The position numbers and the translations under genes were made by a program. A DNA stretch of 33,125 bases from Alphaproteobacteria bacterium. Its GTDB lineage: Bacteria; Pseudomonadota; Alphaproteobacteria; Rhodobacterales; Rhodobacteraceae. Shown here one piece after another: positions 16,349-25,221 of this stretch. The notes under the pieces are model-generated. The model did not search any database, was not told the DNA's origin, and saw only the letters and a program-made list of their open reading frames with translations. The DNA is taken from positions 1 to 33,125 of the forward strand of contig JAUIAS010000035.1 in assembly GCA_030425395.1 (NCBI GenBank), written 5' to 3'. Positions within the stretch are counted from its first letter, which is position 1. Each line of letters starts with the position of its first letter.

Positions 16349-16513
16349 GTGATTATCAAGATCGTAACCCTATTCCTGATCTTCATCGCGGTTCTTGCCA
16401 TGTTCGGCAAATTGCGGATGCCGGGGATGCCCCGCGTGGCTTCGGCGAAATGCACCAAGTGTGGGCGCTACCGGATCGGAAAAGGCCCATGCACCTGTTC
16501 GGAGAAACGCTGA
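16349..16513 (+). CDS. Small membrane zinc-ribbon-like protein
   Basis: A 54-residue protein starting at a GTG one base after the peptidase stop. It has an N-terminal membrane span (about 3-19), a short basic linker, and a cysteine cluster C35-x2-C38 ... C48-x-C50, consistent with a tiny metal-binding ribbon. Its stop overlaps the next ATG by one base (TGATG). I recall similar short proteins in Rhodobacteraceae, but no function is known to me. Coupling on both sides suggests it works with the S49 peptidase or the exchanger. An earlier in-frame ATG (16310) would overlap the peptidase by 38 bases. Confidence 0.65.
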   Translation: MIIKIVTLFLIFIAVLAMFGKLRMPGMPRVASAKCTKCGRYRIGKGPCTCSEKR

Positions 16514-17478
16514 TGTTGGTGCCGTGGCTTTTGTCCGCGCTGGGCTTGGTGATCCTGCTTCTGGCTGGCGATGCGCTGGTCCGTGGTGCGGTGAACCTGA
16601 GCCTTAGGATCGGCGTGCCGGCCTTGATCGTAAGTCTGACAATCGTGGCTTTTGGCACCTCGGCTCCTGAGCTTCTGATTGCGATCAGCGCCATTCTTGA
16701 CGATGCGCCGGGGATCGCGCTGGGCAACGTGGTGGGTTCGAATACCGCCAATATCCTTCTTGTTCTCGGTATCCCGGCGCTGCTCGCGCCGATGCACACC
16801 AGCCTGTGTAATTCGCGCAAAACCTACGTTTTCATGATACTGGCGTCGGTTCTGTTTATCGGGTTGGCCTTCCGCGGCACATTTACAGTGACCAGTGGTG
16901 TGATTTTGCTGGCGGTTTTGGGCTATATCCTGATGGATGCTTTCCGCGATGCACGGGACCACCGCCGCGAAGCCAACGGTATTGCGCCCGAAGAAGATGA
17001 TCTTGATGGCCTCGAAGAGGCGGACCCGGATATGCCCTATTGGCGGATTTTCCTGTTCCTTGGTCTTGGTCTCGTTGGTTTGCCGCTGGGGGCTAGCGTC
17101 CTTGTCGACAATGCCACGATCATCGCCCGGACCTATGGGATCAGCGATACGGTGATCGGGTTGACGCTGGTTGCGGTTGGCACGTCTCTTCCGGAATTGG
17201 CCACCACGGTTATGGCCGCTCTGCGTCGACAGGCGGATGTGGCACTGGGTAACGTCATAGGGTCCAATATGTTCAACCTGTTGGCCATTATCGGTATTGC
17301 GACGTTCGTGGGCGAAATCCCTGTTGATCCCCAGTTTCTGACATTCGACCTGTGGGTCATGCTGGGCGCATCAATACTGTTGGCCCCCTTTGTATTTTTC
17401 AAGCTGGATATTACCCGTTCGGTCGGTGTTGGCTTGACCTTGGCATATGTGGCCTATGTTGCAGCGATACTGACCTGA
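16513..17478 (+). CDS. Calcium/sodium antiporter (CaCA family, YrbG-like)
   Basis: A 321-residue inner-membrane exchanger with the two inverted alpha-repeats of the family. Repeat 1 has GTSAPEL (48-54) and GNVVGSN; repeat 2 has GTSLPEL and GNVIGSNMFN. A central acidic loop (APEEDDLDGLEEADPD) separates the halves and may sense cations. About ten hydrophobic segments are visible. The ATG at 16513 follows GGAG by eight bases; an ATG at 16489 is in frame but would overlap the small upstream gene more. It probably exports Ca2+ in exchange for Na+ or H+. Confidence 0.88.
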   Translation: MLVPWLLSALGLVILLLAGDALVRGAVNLSLRIGVPALIVSLTIVAFGTSAPELLIAISAILDDAPGIALGNVVGSNTANILLVLGIPALLAPMHTSLCNSRKTYVFMILASVLFIGLAFRGTFTVTSGVILLAVLGYILMDAFRDARDHRREANGIAPEEDDLDGLEEADPDMPYWRIFLFLGLGLVGLPLGASVLVDNATIIARTYGISDTVIGLTLVAVGTSLPELATTVMAALRRQADVALGNVIGSNMFNLLAIIGIATFVGEIPVDPQFLTFDLWVMLGASILLAPFVFFKLDITRSVGVGLTLAYVAYVAAILT

Positions 17479-17501
17479 CAGATCGCACAACAGGAAAAAT
17501 C

Positions 17502-18281
17502 ATGGCACGCAGTCTAGTAACCGGGGCGGGCAAGAGGCTTGGCCGCGCTATGGCGCTTTATCTTGCGCGCAGGGGTCATGATGTGGCCGTGCATTACGCG
17601 AATTCCGCGCAGGACGCGCATGAGGTGGTCGATGAAATTCGCGCCATGGGGCGGCAGGCATGTGCCCTTCGGGCGGACCTTCTGGACGATGATCAGACAG
17701 AGGCCCTGTTTGGCAGTGCCCGTGATGCGCTTGGCGGTCCTTTGACGTGTCTCGTCAACAATGCGTCAATCTTTGAATATGACACGATCCACTCAGCGAC
17801 ACGGCAAAACTGGGACCGGCACTTCCAAAGTAACCTTCGCGCGCCGTTCATCCTGACACAGGCGATGGCGCTGCAGGGGCTTGAACCGTTGCGTTGTGAC
17901 GCAGCAGAGCCGTTGGCGGCAGGTCTGGTCGTCAACATGATCGACCAGCGTGTGCGCAAGCTGACGCCCGAGTTCATGACATACACTCTGGCCAAGGCGG
18001 GCCTTTGGGCGCTGACGCAGACATCGGCCCAAGCATTGGCCCCCGCGATCCGGGTCAATGCGATCGGGCCTGGCCCGACGCTTCAGGGGGCAAAGCAGAC
18101 GGCTGAACAATTTGCGAAACAACGTCAGGCAACCACCCTGCAACGCGGCGCGGATACCGCTGATATTACCGCTGCTTTGGGATATTTCCTTGATGCACCG
18201 TCGGTTACCGGTCAGTTGCTGTGCATTGATGGGGGCCAGCATCTCGCTTGGGAAACCCCTGATGTTCTGGGGGTGGAATAG
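17502..18281 (+). CDS. Pteridine reductase-like SDR (FolM/PTR1 type)
   Basis: A 259-residue SDR whose cofactor motif TGAGKRLG (7-14) has Arg where classical SDRs have Gly, as in pteridine reductases (NADPH type). The catalytic serine is replaced by D148 in NMIDQR, with Y161 and K165. The D-13-Y-4-K spacing matches PTR1 (D181/Y194/K198). It may reduce dihydromonapterin or dihydrofolate. The ATG at 17502, 23 bases after the exchanger stop, has only a weak CAGGA site. Related genes often precede folB; none follows here. Family subtype is well supported, substrate inferred. Confidence 0.75.
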   Translation: MARSLVTGAGKRLGRAMALYLARRGHDVAVHYANSAQDAHEVVDEIRAMGRQACALRADLLDDDQTEALFGSARDALGGPLTCLVNNASIFEYDTIHSATRQNWDRHFQSNLRAPFILTQAMALQGLEPLRCDAAEPLAAGLVVNMIDQRVRKLTPEFMTYTLAKAGLWALTQTSAQALAPAIRVNAIGPGPTLQGAKQTAEQFAKQRQATTLQRGADTADITAALGYFLDAPSVTGQLLCIDGGQHLAWETPDVLGVE

Positions 18282-18570
18282 GGCCTTTCGGAAAAGTTGT
18301 GCACGGCATTCATCTTCGTTACCAAAGTGTTACAAAAAGCCCGTGTTTTTCAACGGCTTGTCATCAGGATATAAAAATATCTCCTTATTTCAGACACTTA
18401 AGATTTCGCCTATTTTTTGTGCAATCACGCGAAGTGGGCTAAATTCAATGGAAAATTCATGTTGGCCTAAAGATATGCGCAGACTTATCCACAAGTTCCG
18501 TGGACAGGTTTTCTCTTGATCCGGCCTCGTGAAGATTGCAGCCGCCACGCCAGAATCATATCTCTTGTCC
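18282..18570. other. AT-rich intergenic region upstream of uvrC
   Basis: These 289 bases are clearly richer in A and T than the flanking genes. Seen: a 5-4-5 inverted repeat GATAT-AAAA-ATATC at 18368-18381, a TTGTCA at 18358-18363, and a single perfect DnaA-box consensus TTATCCACA at 18485-18493. No convincing SOS (LexA) box of the GTTC-N7-GTTC form was found. It probably carries the uvrC promoter; a small RNA cannot be excluded. Confidence 0.4.
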
Positions 18571-20448
18571 ATGACTGACACAGACGCGCCTGAAACCCCG
18601 CCCGAACAAACCGGACACGAGCTGATCCACGCGTATCTCAAGACGCTGGATGCTTCGCCCGGGGTGTACCGGATGCTGGATGCGCAGGCGCGGGTTCTTT
18701 ATGTTGGCAAGGCGCGCAACCTGAGGGCGCGTGTGTCGAATTATGCGCGCCCGTCCGGGCACAGCGCGCGCATCGCGCGAATGATCCGCGAAACCGCGTC
18801 CATGATGTTTCTAACCACGCGGACGGAAACCGAAGCGTTGTTGCTGGAACAGAACCTGATCAAGCAGCTCAAGCCGAAATACAATGTTCTGCTGCGCGAC
18901 GACAAAAGCTTTCCCAATATCCTTGTTGCCAAGGATCATGCCTTTCCCCAGATCCGCAAGCATCGCGGGGCCAAGAAGGCCAAAGGCACCTATTTCGGGC
19001 CTTTCGCCAGTGCCGGTGCCGTCAATCGGACGCTGAACCAACTGCAGCGCGTTTTCCAGCTTCGCAATTGCACGGATTCGGTTTTCGAAAGCCGCACGCG
19101 CCCCTGTTTGCTCTATCAGATCAAGCGGTGTTCGGCCCCCTGTGTGGGCCATATTTCGGCCAAGGACTATGCCGCGAGCGTGGCCGATGCAGAACAGTTC
19201 CTCAGCGGCCGGTCCACCCGGATACAAGAGGATCTGGCCCGCGAAATGCAGGTGGCCTCGGACGCGATGGAATTTGAACGCGCCGCTGCTCTGCGCGACC
19301 GCATCCGTGCCCTGACGCAAGTTCAGACGTCGCAAGGGATCAACCCGCGCACGGTTGCAGAAGCTGACATCGTCGCGCTGCATGTCGAAAACGGTCAGGC
19401 CTGCGTTCAGGTCTTTTTCATCCGGGCCGGGCAGAACTGGGGCAACCACGATTACTATCCGCGTATCATCGCCGATATCGACGCGCCGGAAATCCTGCAG
19501 GCGTTTCTCGTGCAGTTTTACGACGGCAAGGAGCCGCCCCGCCAATTGCTGTTGTCGCATCCGGTGGAGGATGCCGATCTTCTGCAAGAGGCCTTGACCC
19601 AGAAGCGTGGTCGCAAAGTCGAAGTCCTTGTGCCGCAAAAAGGTGAAAAGGCAGAATTGATCGACGCCGCCATGCGCAATGCCCGCGAAAGTCTTGCTCG
19701 CAAGATGTCGGAAACCGCCACTCAGGCCCGGTTGCTGCGGGGGCTTGCTGATGCCTTTGGTCTGGACGCGCCGCCCAAGCGGATCGAGGTCTATGACAAC
19801 TCGCATATCCAGGGGGCCCATGCGGTGGGCGCCATGATCGTCGCCGGGACCGATGGTTTCCTCAAGAACCAATACCGCAAGTTCAATATTCGCGGTGACG
19901 AGATCACTGCCGGTGATGATTTCGGAATGATGAAAGAAGTGCTTGGCCGACGGTTCAAGCGTCTGCTGAAAGAAGACCCGGATCGCGATAAGGGGCTATG
20001 GCCCGATCTGTTGCTGATTGATGGCGGGGCGGGTCAGGTGTCAGCGGTAGCGGGCATCATGGCGGAATACGGGGTCGAAGACATTGCCATGGTCGGCGTG
20101 GCCAAAGGCATCGACAGGGACGCGGGCAAGGAAGAATTCCACCGCGTGGGCCAGAACGCCTTTGCCCTGCGTCATAACGATCCGGTTCTTTATTTCGTGC
20201 AGCGTCTGCGCGACGAAGCGCACCGATTTGCCATCGGGACCCATCGCGCCAAACGGGCCAAAGCGGTCAGCGCCAACCCGCTTGACGATGTGCCCGGTGT
20301 CGGGGCCGCGCGCAAGCGCGCGCTGTTGGCGCATTTCGGATCGGCCAAGGCCGTGAGCCGCGCCAATCTTGCCGATCTCAAGGCGGTTGAGGGTGTCTCG
20401 GAGACATTGGCAGAAAAGATTTATGATTTCTTTCATGACAGGGGATAG
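18571..20448 (+). CDS. uvrC: UvrABC system protein C (excinuclease subunit)
   Basis: A 625-residue nucleotide-excision repair nuclease that cuts both sides of a UvrB-bound lesion. In order: GIY-YIG domain ([20 protein letters not shown] near the N-terminus) for the 3' cut, the Cys-rich [15 protein letters not shown] stretch, the UVR domain ([13 protein letters not shown]) that binds UvrB, the RNase H-like domain ([19 protein letters not shown]) for the 5' cut, and C-terminal helix-hairpin-helix motifs ([24 protein letters not shown]). The frame opens at a GTG (18529), but homologues begin near MTDT, so the ATG at 18571 is chosen. pgsA follows 53 bases later. Confidence 0.95.
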   Translation: MTDTDAPETPPEQTGHELIHAYLKTLDASPGVYRMLDAQARVLYVGKARNLRARVSNYARPSGHSARIARMIRETASMMFLTTRTETEALLLEQNLIKQLKPKYNVLLRDDKSFPNILVAKDHAFPQIRKHRGAKKAKGTYFGPFASAGAVNRTLNQLQRVFQLRNCTDSVFESRTRPCLLYQIKRCSAPCVGHISAKDYAASVADAEQFLSGRSTRIQEDLAREMQVASDAMEFERAAALRDRIRALTQVQTSQGINPRTVAEADIVALHVENGQACVQVFFIRAGQNWGNHDYYPRIIADIDAPEILQAFLVQFYDGKEPPRQLLLSHPVEDADLLQEALTQKRGRKVEVLVPQKGEKAELIDAAMRNARESLARKMSETATQARLLRGLADAFGLDAPPKRIEVYDNSHIQGAHAVGAMIVAGTDGFLKNQYRKFNIRGDEITAGDDFGMMKEVLGRRFKRLLKEDPDRDKGLWPDLLLIDGGAGQVSAVAGIMAEYGVEDIAMVGVAKGIDRDAGKEEFHRVGQNAFALRHNDPVLYFVQRLRDEAHRFAIGTHRAKRAKAVSANPLDDVPGVGAARKRALLAHFGSAKAVSRANLADLKAVEGVSETLAEKIYDFFHDRG

Positions 20449-20501
20449 TCAGTGTTCTGCAAGGTCTTTCCCATGACCCCGGCACAGGATATGACAGGCC
20501 C

Positions 20502-21167
20502 ATGATCTGGACCCTGCCGAATATTTTGACGCTTTTGCGCTTGCTCGCGGCACCGGGCGTGGCGATCATGTTTTTATATTTCACTCGTCCCTATGCCGAC
20601 TGGCTGGCGCTGATCCTGTTTCTAAGCGCCGCGATCACCGATTGGTTTGATGGCTATCTGGCCCGGTTGTGGAAACAGGAAACCAAGTTGGGCGCGATGT
20701 TGGACCCGATTGCCGACAAGGCAATGGTAGTGATCGCGCTGATGGTGATTGTCGGGTATTCGTCCATGTCGCCATGGTTGGTCCTGCCCGCGACGTTCAT
20801 TCTTTTTCGCGAAGTGTTCGTTTCCGGCCTGCGTGAGTTTTTGGGGGACACTGCAGGCACGCTCAAGGTGACCCGGCTGGCCAAATGGAAGACGACGGCA
20901 CAGATGGTGGCGATCTCGGTCTTGTTCCTTCAGGGCCTGTTTGAACACTATCTGGGCATGTCCGCCTACGGCATGGATCAGGCAATGGTCGATGGGATCA
21001 TACTGGGCGAGATCGAGGATTTACAGGGGCTGCGCTGGAAATTCGCCGGCATGGAATGGTCGGGCTGGATCGGGTTGCTGCTGCTTTGGGTGGCAGCGAT
21101 CCTGACGCTTGTGACGGGGGCTGAATACCTGCGCAAGGCGCTTCCACATCTCAGGGAGAAGCACTGA
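20502..21167 (+). CDS. pgsA: CDP-diacylglycerol--glycerol-3-phosphate 3-phosphatidyltransferase
   Basis: A 221-residue inner-membrane enzyme that makes phosphatidylglycerophosphate from CDP-diacylglycerol and glycerol 3-phosphate. The CDP-alcohol phosphotransferase signature D-x2-DG-x2-AR-x8-G-x3-D-x3-D is complete (DWFDGYLAR ... GAMLDPIADK). Several membrane spans are visible. TLPNILTLLRLLAAP at the start is typical of PgsA. The segment between about 150 and 185 (YGMDQAMVDGIILGEIEDLQG) is a longer polar loop than in E. coli PgsA. It lies between uvrC and moaD, an order common in alphaproteobacteria; moaD starts two bases after its stop. Confidence 0.92.
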   Translation: MIWTLPNILTLLRLLAAPGVAIMFLYFTRPYADWLALILFLSAAITDWFDGYLARLWKQETKLGAMLDPIADKAMVVIALMVIVGYSSMSPWLVLPATFILFREVFVSGLREFLGDTAGTLKVTRLAKWKTTAQMVAISVLFLQGLFEHYLGMSAYGMDQAMVDGIILGEIEDLQGLRWKFAGMEWSGWIGLLLLWVAAILTLVTGAEYLRKALPHLREKH

Positions 21168-21169
21168 AA

Positions 21170-21415
21170 ATGGACGTTCTCTATTTCGCATGGGTGCGCG
21201 AACGGATCGGCATCCCCAGAGAGACAATCGACACATCCGCCGAAACCGTGGCTGAACTGGTTGAAGAGTTGCGCGCCCGCGAAGATCGGTATGCGGCGGC
21301 ATTTTCGGATATCACGGCGCTGCGCGTGGCCGTCGATCAGCAGCTGACGGATTTTCACGCATCTTTGGATGGTGCGCGCGAGGTTGCCTTCTTCCCCCCG
21401 ATGACTGGCGGCTGA
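21170..21415 (+). CDS. moaD: Molybdopterin synthase small subunit (sulfur carrier)
   Basis: An 81-residue ubiquitin-like protein ending in Gly-Gly, the site of thiocarboxylation that supplies sulfur to molybdopterin. The N-terminal DVLYFAWVRERIG strand and the FFPPMTGG tail fit MoaD. Its ribosome site AGGGAGAAG lies in the end of pgsA. Its stop is separated from the moaE ATG by one base, consistent with equal production of the two subunits. Confidence 0.93.
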   Translation: MDVLYFAWVRERIGIPRETIDTSAETVAELVEELRAREDRYAAAFSDITALRVAVDQQLTDFHASLDGAREVAFFPPMTGG

Positions 21416-21416
21416 G

Positions 21417-21860
21417 ATGGATATCCGCGTTCAGCAAGCCCCCTTTGATTTCGGGGCAGAGGCGTCGGCATTTTCTCAGGGGCATGACAAGGTCGGTGCA
21501 ATTGTTACCTTTACCGGCATTGTGCGCGATGCGGACTCCGGTGGGCTGGCCACTATGGAAATCGAGCATTACCCCGGCATGACCGAAGCTGCCCTGACCG
21601 AAATCGCGGAGCAGGCCTGTGCGCGCTGGTCCTTGGCCGACGCGTTGATAATTCACCGATACGGAGTGCTTCGTCCGGGCGAGCAGATCATGATGGTGGC
21701 CACTGCATCGCGGCATCGCAAGGATGCATTCGAAGCGGCAGAATATTTGATGGACTATCTCAAAAGCCGGGCACCCTTCTGGAAGAAGGAACACGGTGCC
21801 GATGGCAGTCAATGGGTCGCTGCGCGCGACGAAGACGAAGAGGCGCTGACGCGCTGGTAA
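21417..21860 (+). CDS. moaE: Molybdopterin synthase catalytic subunit
   Basis: A 147-residue large subunit that converts cyclic pyranopterin monophosphate to molybdopterin using sulfur from MoaD. Typical segments: GAIVTFTGIVRD near the N-terminus, MEIEHYPGM, IIHRYGVLRPGE, and LKSRAPFWKKE, which carries the conserved lysines of the active site. Its stop is only three bases from the stop of the convergent coiled-coil gene. Confidence 0.94.
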   Translation: MDIRVQQAPFDFGAEASAFSQGHDKVGAIVTFTGIVRDADSGGLATMEIEHYPGMTEAALTEIAEQACARWSLADALIIHRYGVLRPGEQIMMVATASRHRKDAFEAAEYLMDYLKSRAPFWKKEHGADGSQWVAARDEDEEALTRW

Positions 21861-21863
21861 GGA

Positions 21864-22190
21864 TCAGCCTTGGCGTGATTGCTCAAGCATCGAGCGCAGG
21901 TCTTCCGTCTCGTGGCGGGCGTCGCGCAGGCCTTCCATGGCTGCCGTCAACTCGGCTTCGGTCTGGCTCAATTGATTGGTCAGTTCCGCTTCGCGTTGTT
22001 GCAGATAGGTGATTGCCTGATCGCGGGTCTCTTCTGCTTCGTGAAGATCCTGCGCCATCTTTTCCAGTTCGTTCACATCCGCAGAGCTGACCCGCGTAAA
22101 CCGGTGCACCAGCCAGTTTGAGAACCACCCGAGGCAATAGGCGATAAACAGGACGATGGCCGTGGTGATAATGAACTCAGTTCTGCTCAT
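21864..22190 (-). CDS. Single-span membrane protein with coiled coil, unknown function
   Basis: A 108-residue protein with a membrane segment at about 6-27 and a long charged heptad region (about 40-104: ELEKMAQDLHEAEETRDQAI and onward). It ends in a helix, MLEQSRQG. The frame is open to 22340, but the ATG at 22190 follows GAAGGGA and begins just before the membrane span. It overlaps the end of the OmpA-family gene by 14 bases, so the two are probably translationally linked and may act together at the envelope. I do not recognise a named family. Confidence 0.7.
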   Translation of the reverse strand: MSRTEFIITTAIVLFIAYCLGWFSNWLVHRFTRVSSADVNELEKMAQDLHEAEETRDQAITYLQQREAELTNQLSQTEAELTAAMEGLRDARHETEDLRSMLEQSRQG

Positions 22191-24186
22191 CCGTCGTCCC
22201 TTCTTCGGCCGGTGCCGTTTCGGCGGAATTGGCCGGTGCCGTTTCCTGTCCGGTGTTCTCGTCTTGCTCTGATGTGTCATCGACCGCCAGATTGTCGGCG
22301 GCGGATTCGCTGGCCTCTTGTTGCGCATCGCTGGCGACACTGTCCAGCCCGTTTTCGTCGTTAGGGGTGTTGGAGGCGGCCCGGATCAGTCGGAACTCGA
22401 TCCGGCGGTTGGCCTCGCGTCCTTCTTCTGTGCCATTGTCCGCGATGGGTTGGCTTTCCCCATAGCCTTTGGCGACATAATTGGTGGTCAGGATACGGCG
22501 ACTGCGCATTTCATTCAAAACTGATTGCGCGCGGGCCTGGCTCAGCTGCTGGTTCATCGATTCCCGGCCCTGGCTGTCCGTGTGCCCCTGAATTTCCAAG
22601 CGCAGATCGCCGCATTCGCGCAGGATGTCCGCAATCGCACGCATCACGTCCAGCGATTCCGCTGCGATGGTCGCCGATCCGGGTTCAAACGTGATCTTGC
22701 CCTCAGATTGGGCGGCAACGAGGTTTGCTTCGCATTCTTCGGGCGTTGGGGGCAGATCGACAGGCGGGGGCGGTTCGCGATAGGTGATATCCATCGTGTA
22801 AGGACGGCTTTCACCAAGTTTCGCGGACAAAAGCCCGGCGATGTCTCCGGTTGCATTCTCGTCTTCGGTGATCCCGCGGATCAGCACATCTTCGGGAGTG
22901 ACGATAAGGACGCCATTTGCCAGATATGCCAACCCCTCCAGCCCGGCGAGCACCCGCAAAGACCAGTCTGACGGCAAACCGTCAACGACGCGCGCCGCCA
23001 TATAGACATTTTCGGAGCCAAACCGTGCTTTTGCATAGCTGTTGGCAAGTCCGCGCAAGGCGTCGTCAGGCAGCCTGCCGCGCAATTGCACCAGACCCTC
23101 AGGGCTGAGTGTGGCAACAAACTCGGGAGTTTCCTGCACAGTCTCGTCCTTGGGTTCGGGAAGGACCGCATGAATGGCAAAAACTTCGGGAAGGACCGCT
23201 TCGAGCTCTCCGACAACATTGTCGAACAGGCTACGGTCCGTGCCAACCCGCCCGACAAGCGAAATATCTGCATCGGCAAAGGTTACAGTGCCGCCATCCA
23301 GTTCGGCGATTGCAGCGATGGCCTGTTCCACGGCCTTTGCCCAGTTCGGTGATGGCACGCCCAGACCAATCACGCAGTTTTCCGATCCGGTCAGTCCGGC
23401 CTTGCGCGCCGCCGTCAGAATGCGCGCGCGATCATCTTCCGTGGCGGCGGAACATGCATCAAAATGGGCGGTATCCCCGTCATGCACGAACCTGAGCCGG
23501 AACGGGGTGATCACGGGGCGAGGGGCTGAAATGTTCAGCGCGATCCTCAGGCCCGGCGGGGCGGCCCGCGTGAGATCGCGTTCAAGGTTCTGCTTCTCTT
23601 CGGTGCTGTCGGTGATGGCAGTGATGCTGACCAGTTCCGCCTCGATGGATACTTTGGAGCGAGGAAGCCGGCCAATCGCGTTCAGTGCATAGGCAAGCGC
23701 ATCTTCCCATCCCTGAGGCACCGGATAATCTGCGTTTTCCAACAGATTTGCGATCGGCACGCCCGGCTCGATGATGTCGCGGAGCTTGGCCTCTATGTCG
23801 GCTCTGTCAGTGGATTTTGGGATCAGCCCAATGATCGACAGGCCGGAATCGTTGCGCAGCAACTCCACCGAAAATCCCGGCGGTGCGATTGCCTTTGCCA
23901 GTTTTACGTCAAGGCGGTCATGCACCCGCGCCGCGTCTACGATGGATCCTGCAACCGAAATCGCCTGAAAGCGCTCCGCCTCGCTGGGCGCAGTGCCGCT
24001 GAGCGCGACGGTCAGGCCGTCGGCTTGGACTTCGGCCCAAGTGTGGCCGCCCTCGTCCAGCGCCTCACGGAGACTGATTTCGGTGTTGGCTTCGATCACG
24101 GTGACCGAAAACTGCGCCGTTACATAGCTTAGCACAGCGGCGACGCAAAAGGTCGCCGAAACGATGGCAAGTGAGGAAAGGCGCAT
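22177..24186 (-). CDS. OmpA-family envelope protein with BON-like repeats
   Basis: A 669-residue envelope protein. A hydrophobic signal anchor (about 5-25) is followed by several BON-like modules (for example VALSGTAPSEAERFQAISVA and LVQLRGRLPDDALRGL). Then comes a proline-rich hinge (PPPPVDLPPTP) and a peptidoglycan-binding OmpA domain (about 495-600) with LEIQGHTDSQG and NQQLSQARAQSV. About 68 acidic low-complexity residues end it. The layout resembles BON-OmpA proteins such as mycobacterial OmpATb. The ATG at 24186 with GGGA upstream is preferred to the ATG at 24243, which has no ribosome site. It lies 61 bases after ubiA on the same strand. It probably links the inner membrane to the cell wall. 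Confidence 0.82.
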   Translation of the reverse strand: MRLSSLAIVSATFCVAAVLSYVTAQFSVTVIEANTEISLREALDEGGHTWAEVQADGLTVALSGTAPSEAERFQAISVAGSIVDAARVHDRLDVKLAKAIAPPGFSVELLRNDSGLSIIGLIPKSTDRADIEAKLRDIIEPGVPIANLLENADYPVPQGWEDALAYALNAIGRLPRSKVSIEAELVSITAITDSTEEKQNLERDLTRAAPPGLRIALNISAPRPVITPFRLRFVHDGDTAHFDACSAATEDDRARILTAARKAGLTGSENCVIGLGVPSPNWAKAVEQAIAAIAELDGGTVTFADADISLVGRVGTDRSLFDNVVGELEAVLPEVFAIHAVLPEPKDETVQETPEFVATLSPEGLVQLRGRLPDDALRGLANSYAKARFGSENVYMAARVVDGLPSDWSLRVLAGLEGLAYLANGVLIVTPEDVLIRGITEDENATGDIAGLLSAKLGESRPYTMDITYREPPPPVDLPPTPEECEANLVAAQSEGKITFEPGSATIAAESLDVMRAIADILRECGDLRLEIQGHTDSQGRESMNQQLSQARAQSVLNEMRSRRILTTNYVAKGYGESQPIADNGTEEGREANRRIEFRLIRAASNTPNDENGLDSVASDAQQEASESAADNLAVDDTSEQDENTGQETAPANSAETAPAEEGTTDEQN
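22207..22245. repeat. Short direct repeat in the tail of the OmpA-family gene
   Basis: A 15-base unit, GGCCGGTGCCGTTTC, occurs at 22207-22221 and 22231-22245 with a 24-base period. It encodes the two ETAPA copies in the acidic C-terminal tail, so that tail may vary in length between strains. Confidence 0.7.
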
Positions 24187-24247
24187 CAAATCCCGATCTT
24201 CGCGGTTGTCATTGGGTTCTGATACGCATTCCGCGCGACGCATTCAA

Positions 24248-25210
24248 TCACAGGAACAGGGCCCCGGCAAAGAAGATGAGCGGAATCAGGCCGGCGTCCC
24301 TGTTGGACCGGAACAGAAGGATCAGACGGTCGGGGTTTTCCAGATCCAGTTTCCGCATCTGCCACAGCATGTGCCAGCCCATCGCCCATGGCGCAGCCAG
24401 TGCAATGACAAGGGCCAGAATGCTGACCCGGTCCAGAACCGCCGATATCACGGCCAACGCCATCAGTGTGACCGTGGCGATCAGAAACCGGCGCAACCAT
24501 TGCGGTGATGTCGTTCCAAACAGTCGGGCGGTCGATTTGACCCCGATCAGTGCGTCATCCTCAACGTCCTGGTGGGCATAGATCGTGTCGTAAAACAATG
24601 TCCAGCCGATACCCGCAAGGTAAAGGATCACGGCAGGCAGCTCCAACTTTCCGGTATGCGCTGTCCATGCCAGAAGGGCCCCCCAGTTGAACGCAAGCCC
24701 AAGGAATATCTGCGGCCACCAGGTGAATCGCTTGGCAAATGGATAGACCGCAACCGGTAGCAGAGACAAAACCCCAAGCGCAATCGCGGCCCAGTTGAAC
24801 GTCAGAAGGATGCCGCAGGCGATCATCGCCTGAAGGCACATCCAGACAATGGCTTGCCTCACACTCACTTGCCCGGACGGTATCGGACGGGACCGTGTGC
24901 GCGCGACAGACCCATCAATGTCACGGTCAGTAATGTCGTTCCACGTGCATCCGGCCCCGCGCATCAACCACGCACCAAGACCACAGCCTGCGAATATCCA
25001 CAGATCTTCCCACCGCGCGGCACCATCGTGCAACATCGCCAGCGTCAGCCCCCACCAGCAAGGCAACAACAAGAGCCACGTTCCAATCGGGCGATCCGCC
25101 CGGCTGAGCCGCAGGTAGGGGCGCGACCATGACGGAGCGTGACGATCAACCCAATTGTCCTTGACCGCATCCGCCACTTGGCCATCTGGTAACGGTGAAT
25201 TGGCTGACAT
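24248..25210 (-). CDS. ubiA: 4-hydroxybenzoate polyprenyltransferase
   Basis: A 320-residue polytopic membrane enzyme that attaches the polyprenyl tail to 4-hydroxybenzoate in ubiquinone synthesis. Both Asp-rich Mg-diphosphate motifs are present: NDITDRDIDGSVARTRSRP and YAHQDVEDDALIGVKS. RPIGTWLLLLPCWWGL near the start is typical of UbiA. The ATG at 25210 is preferred; the longer frame begins at a TTG (25231) inside the divergent rsmE. Only 11 bases separate its start from that of rsmE. Confidence 0.93.
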   Translation of the reverse strand: MSANSPLPDGQVADAVKDNWVDRHAPSWSRPYLRLSRADRPIGTWLLLLPCWWGLTLAMLHDGAARWEDLWIFAGCGLGAWLMRGAGCTWNDITDRDIDGSVARTRSRPIPSGQVSVRQAIVWMCLQAMIACGILLTFNWAAIALGVLSLLPVAVYPFAKRFTWWPQIFLGLAFNWGALLAWTAHTGKLELPAVILYLAGIGWTLFYDTIYAHQDVEDDALIGVKSTARLFGTTSPQWLRRFLIATVTLMALAVISAVLDRVSILALVIALAAPWAMGWHMLWQMRKLDLENPDRLILLFRSNRDAGLIPLIFFAGALFL

Positions 25211-25221
25211 AAGTAGAGTCC

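Noticed and set aside
18485-18493. DnaA box as evidence for a replication origin
   Set aside because: Only one box is present, with no cluster, no dnaA/dnaN/hemE neighbours; a single nine-base match in 33 kb can occur by chance.
18811-19872. Minus-strand frame of 353 codons opposite uvrC
   Set aside because: Antisense shadow of a conserved gene; no recognisable domain.
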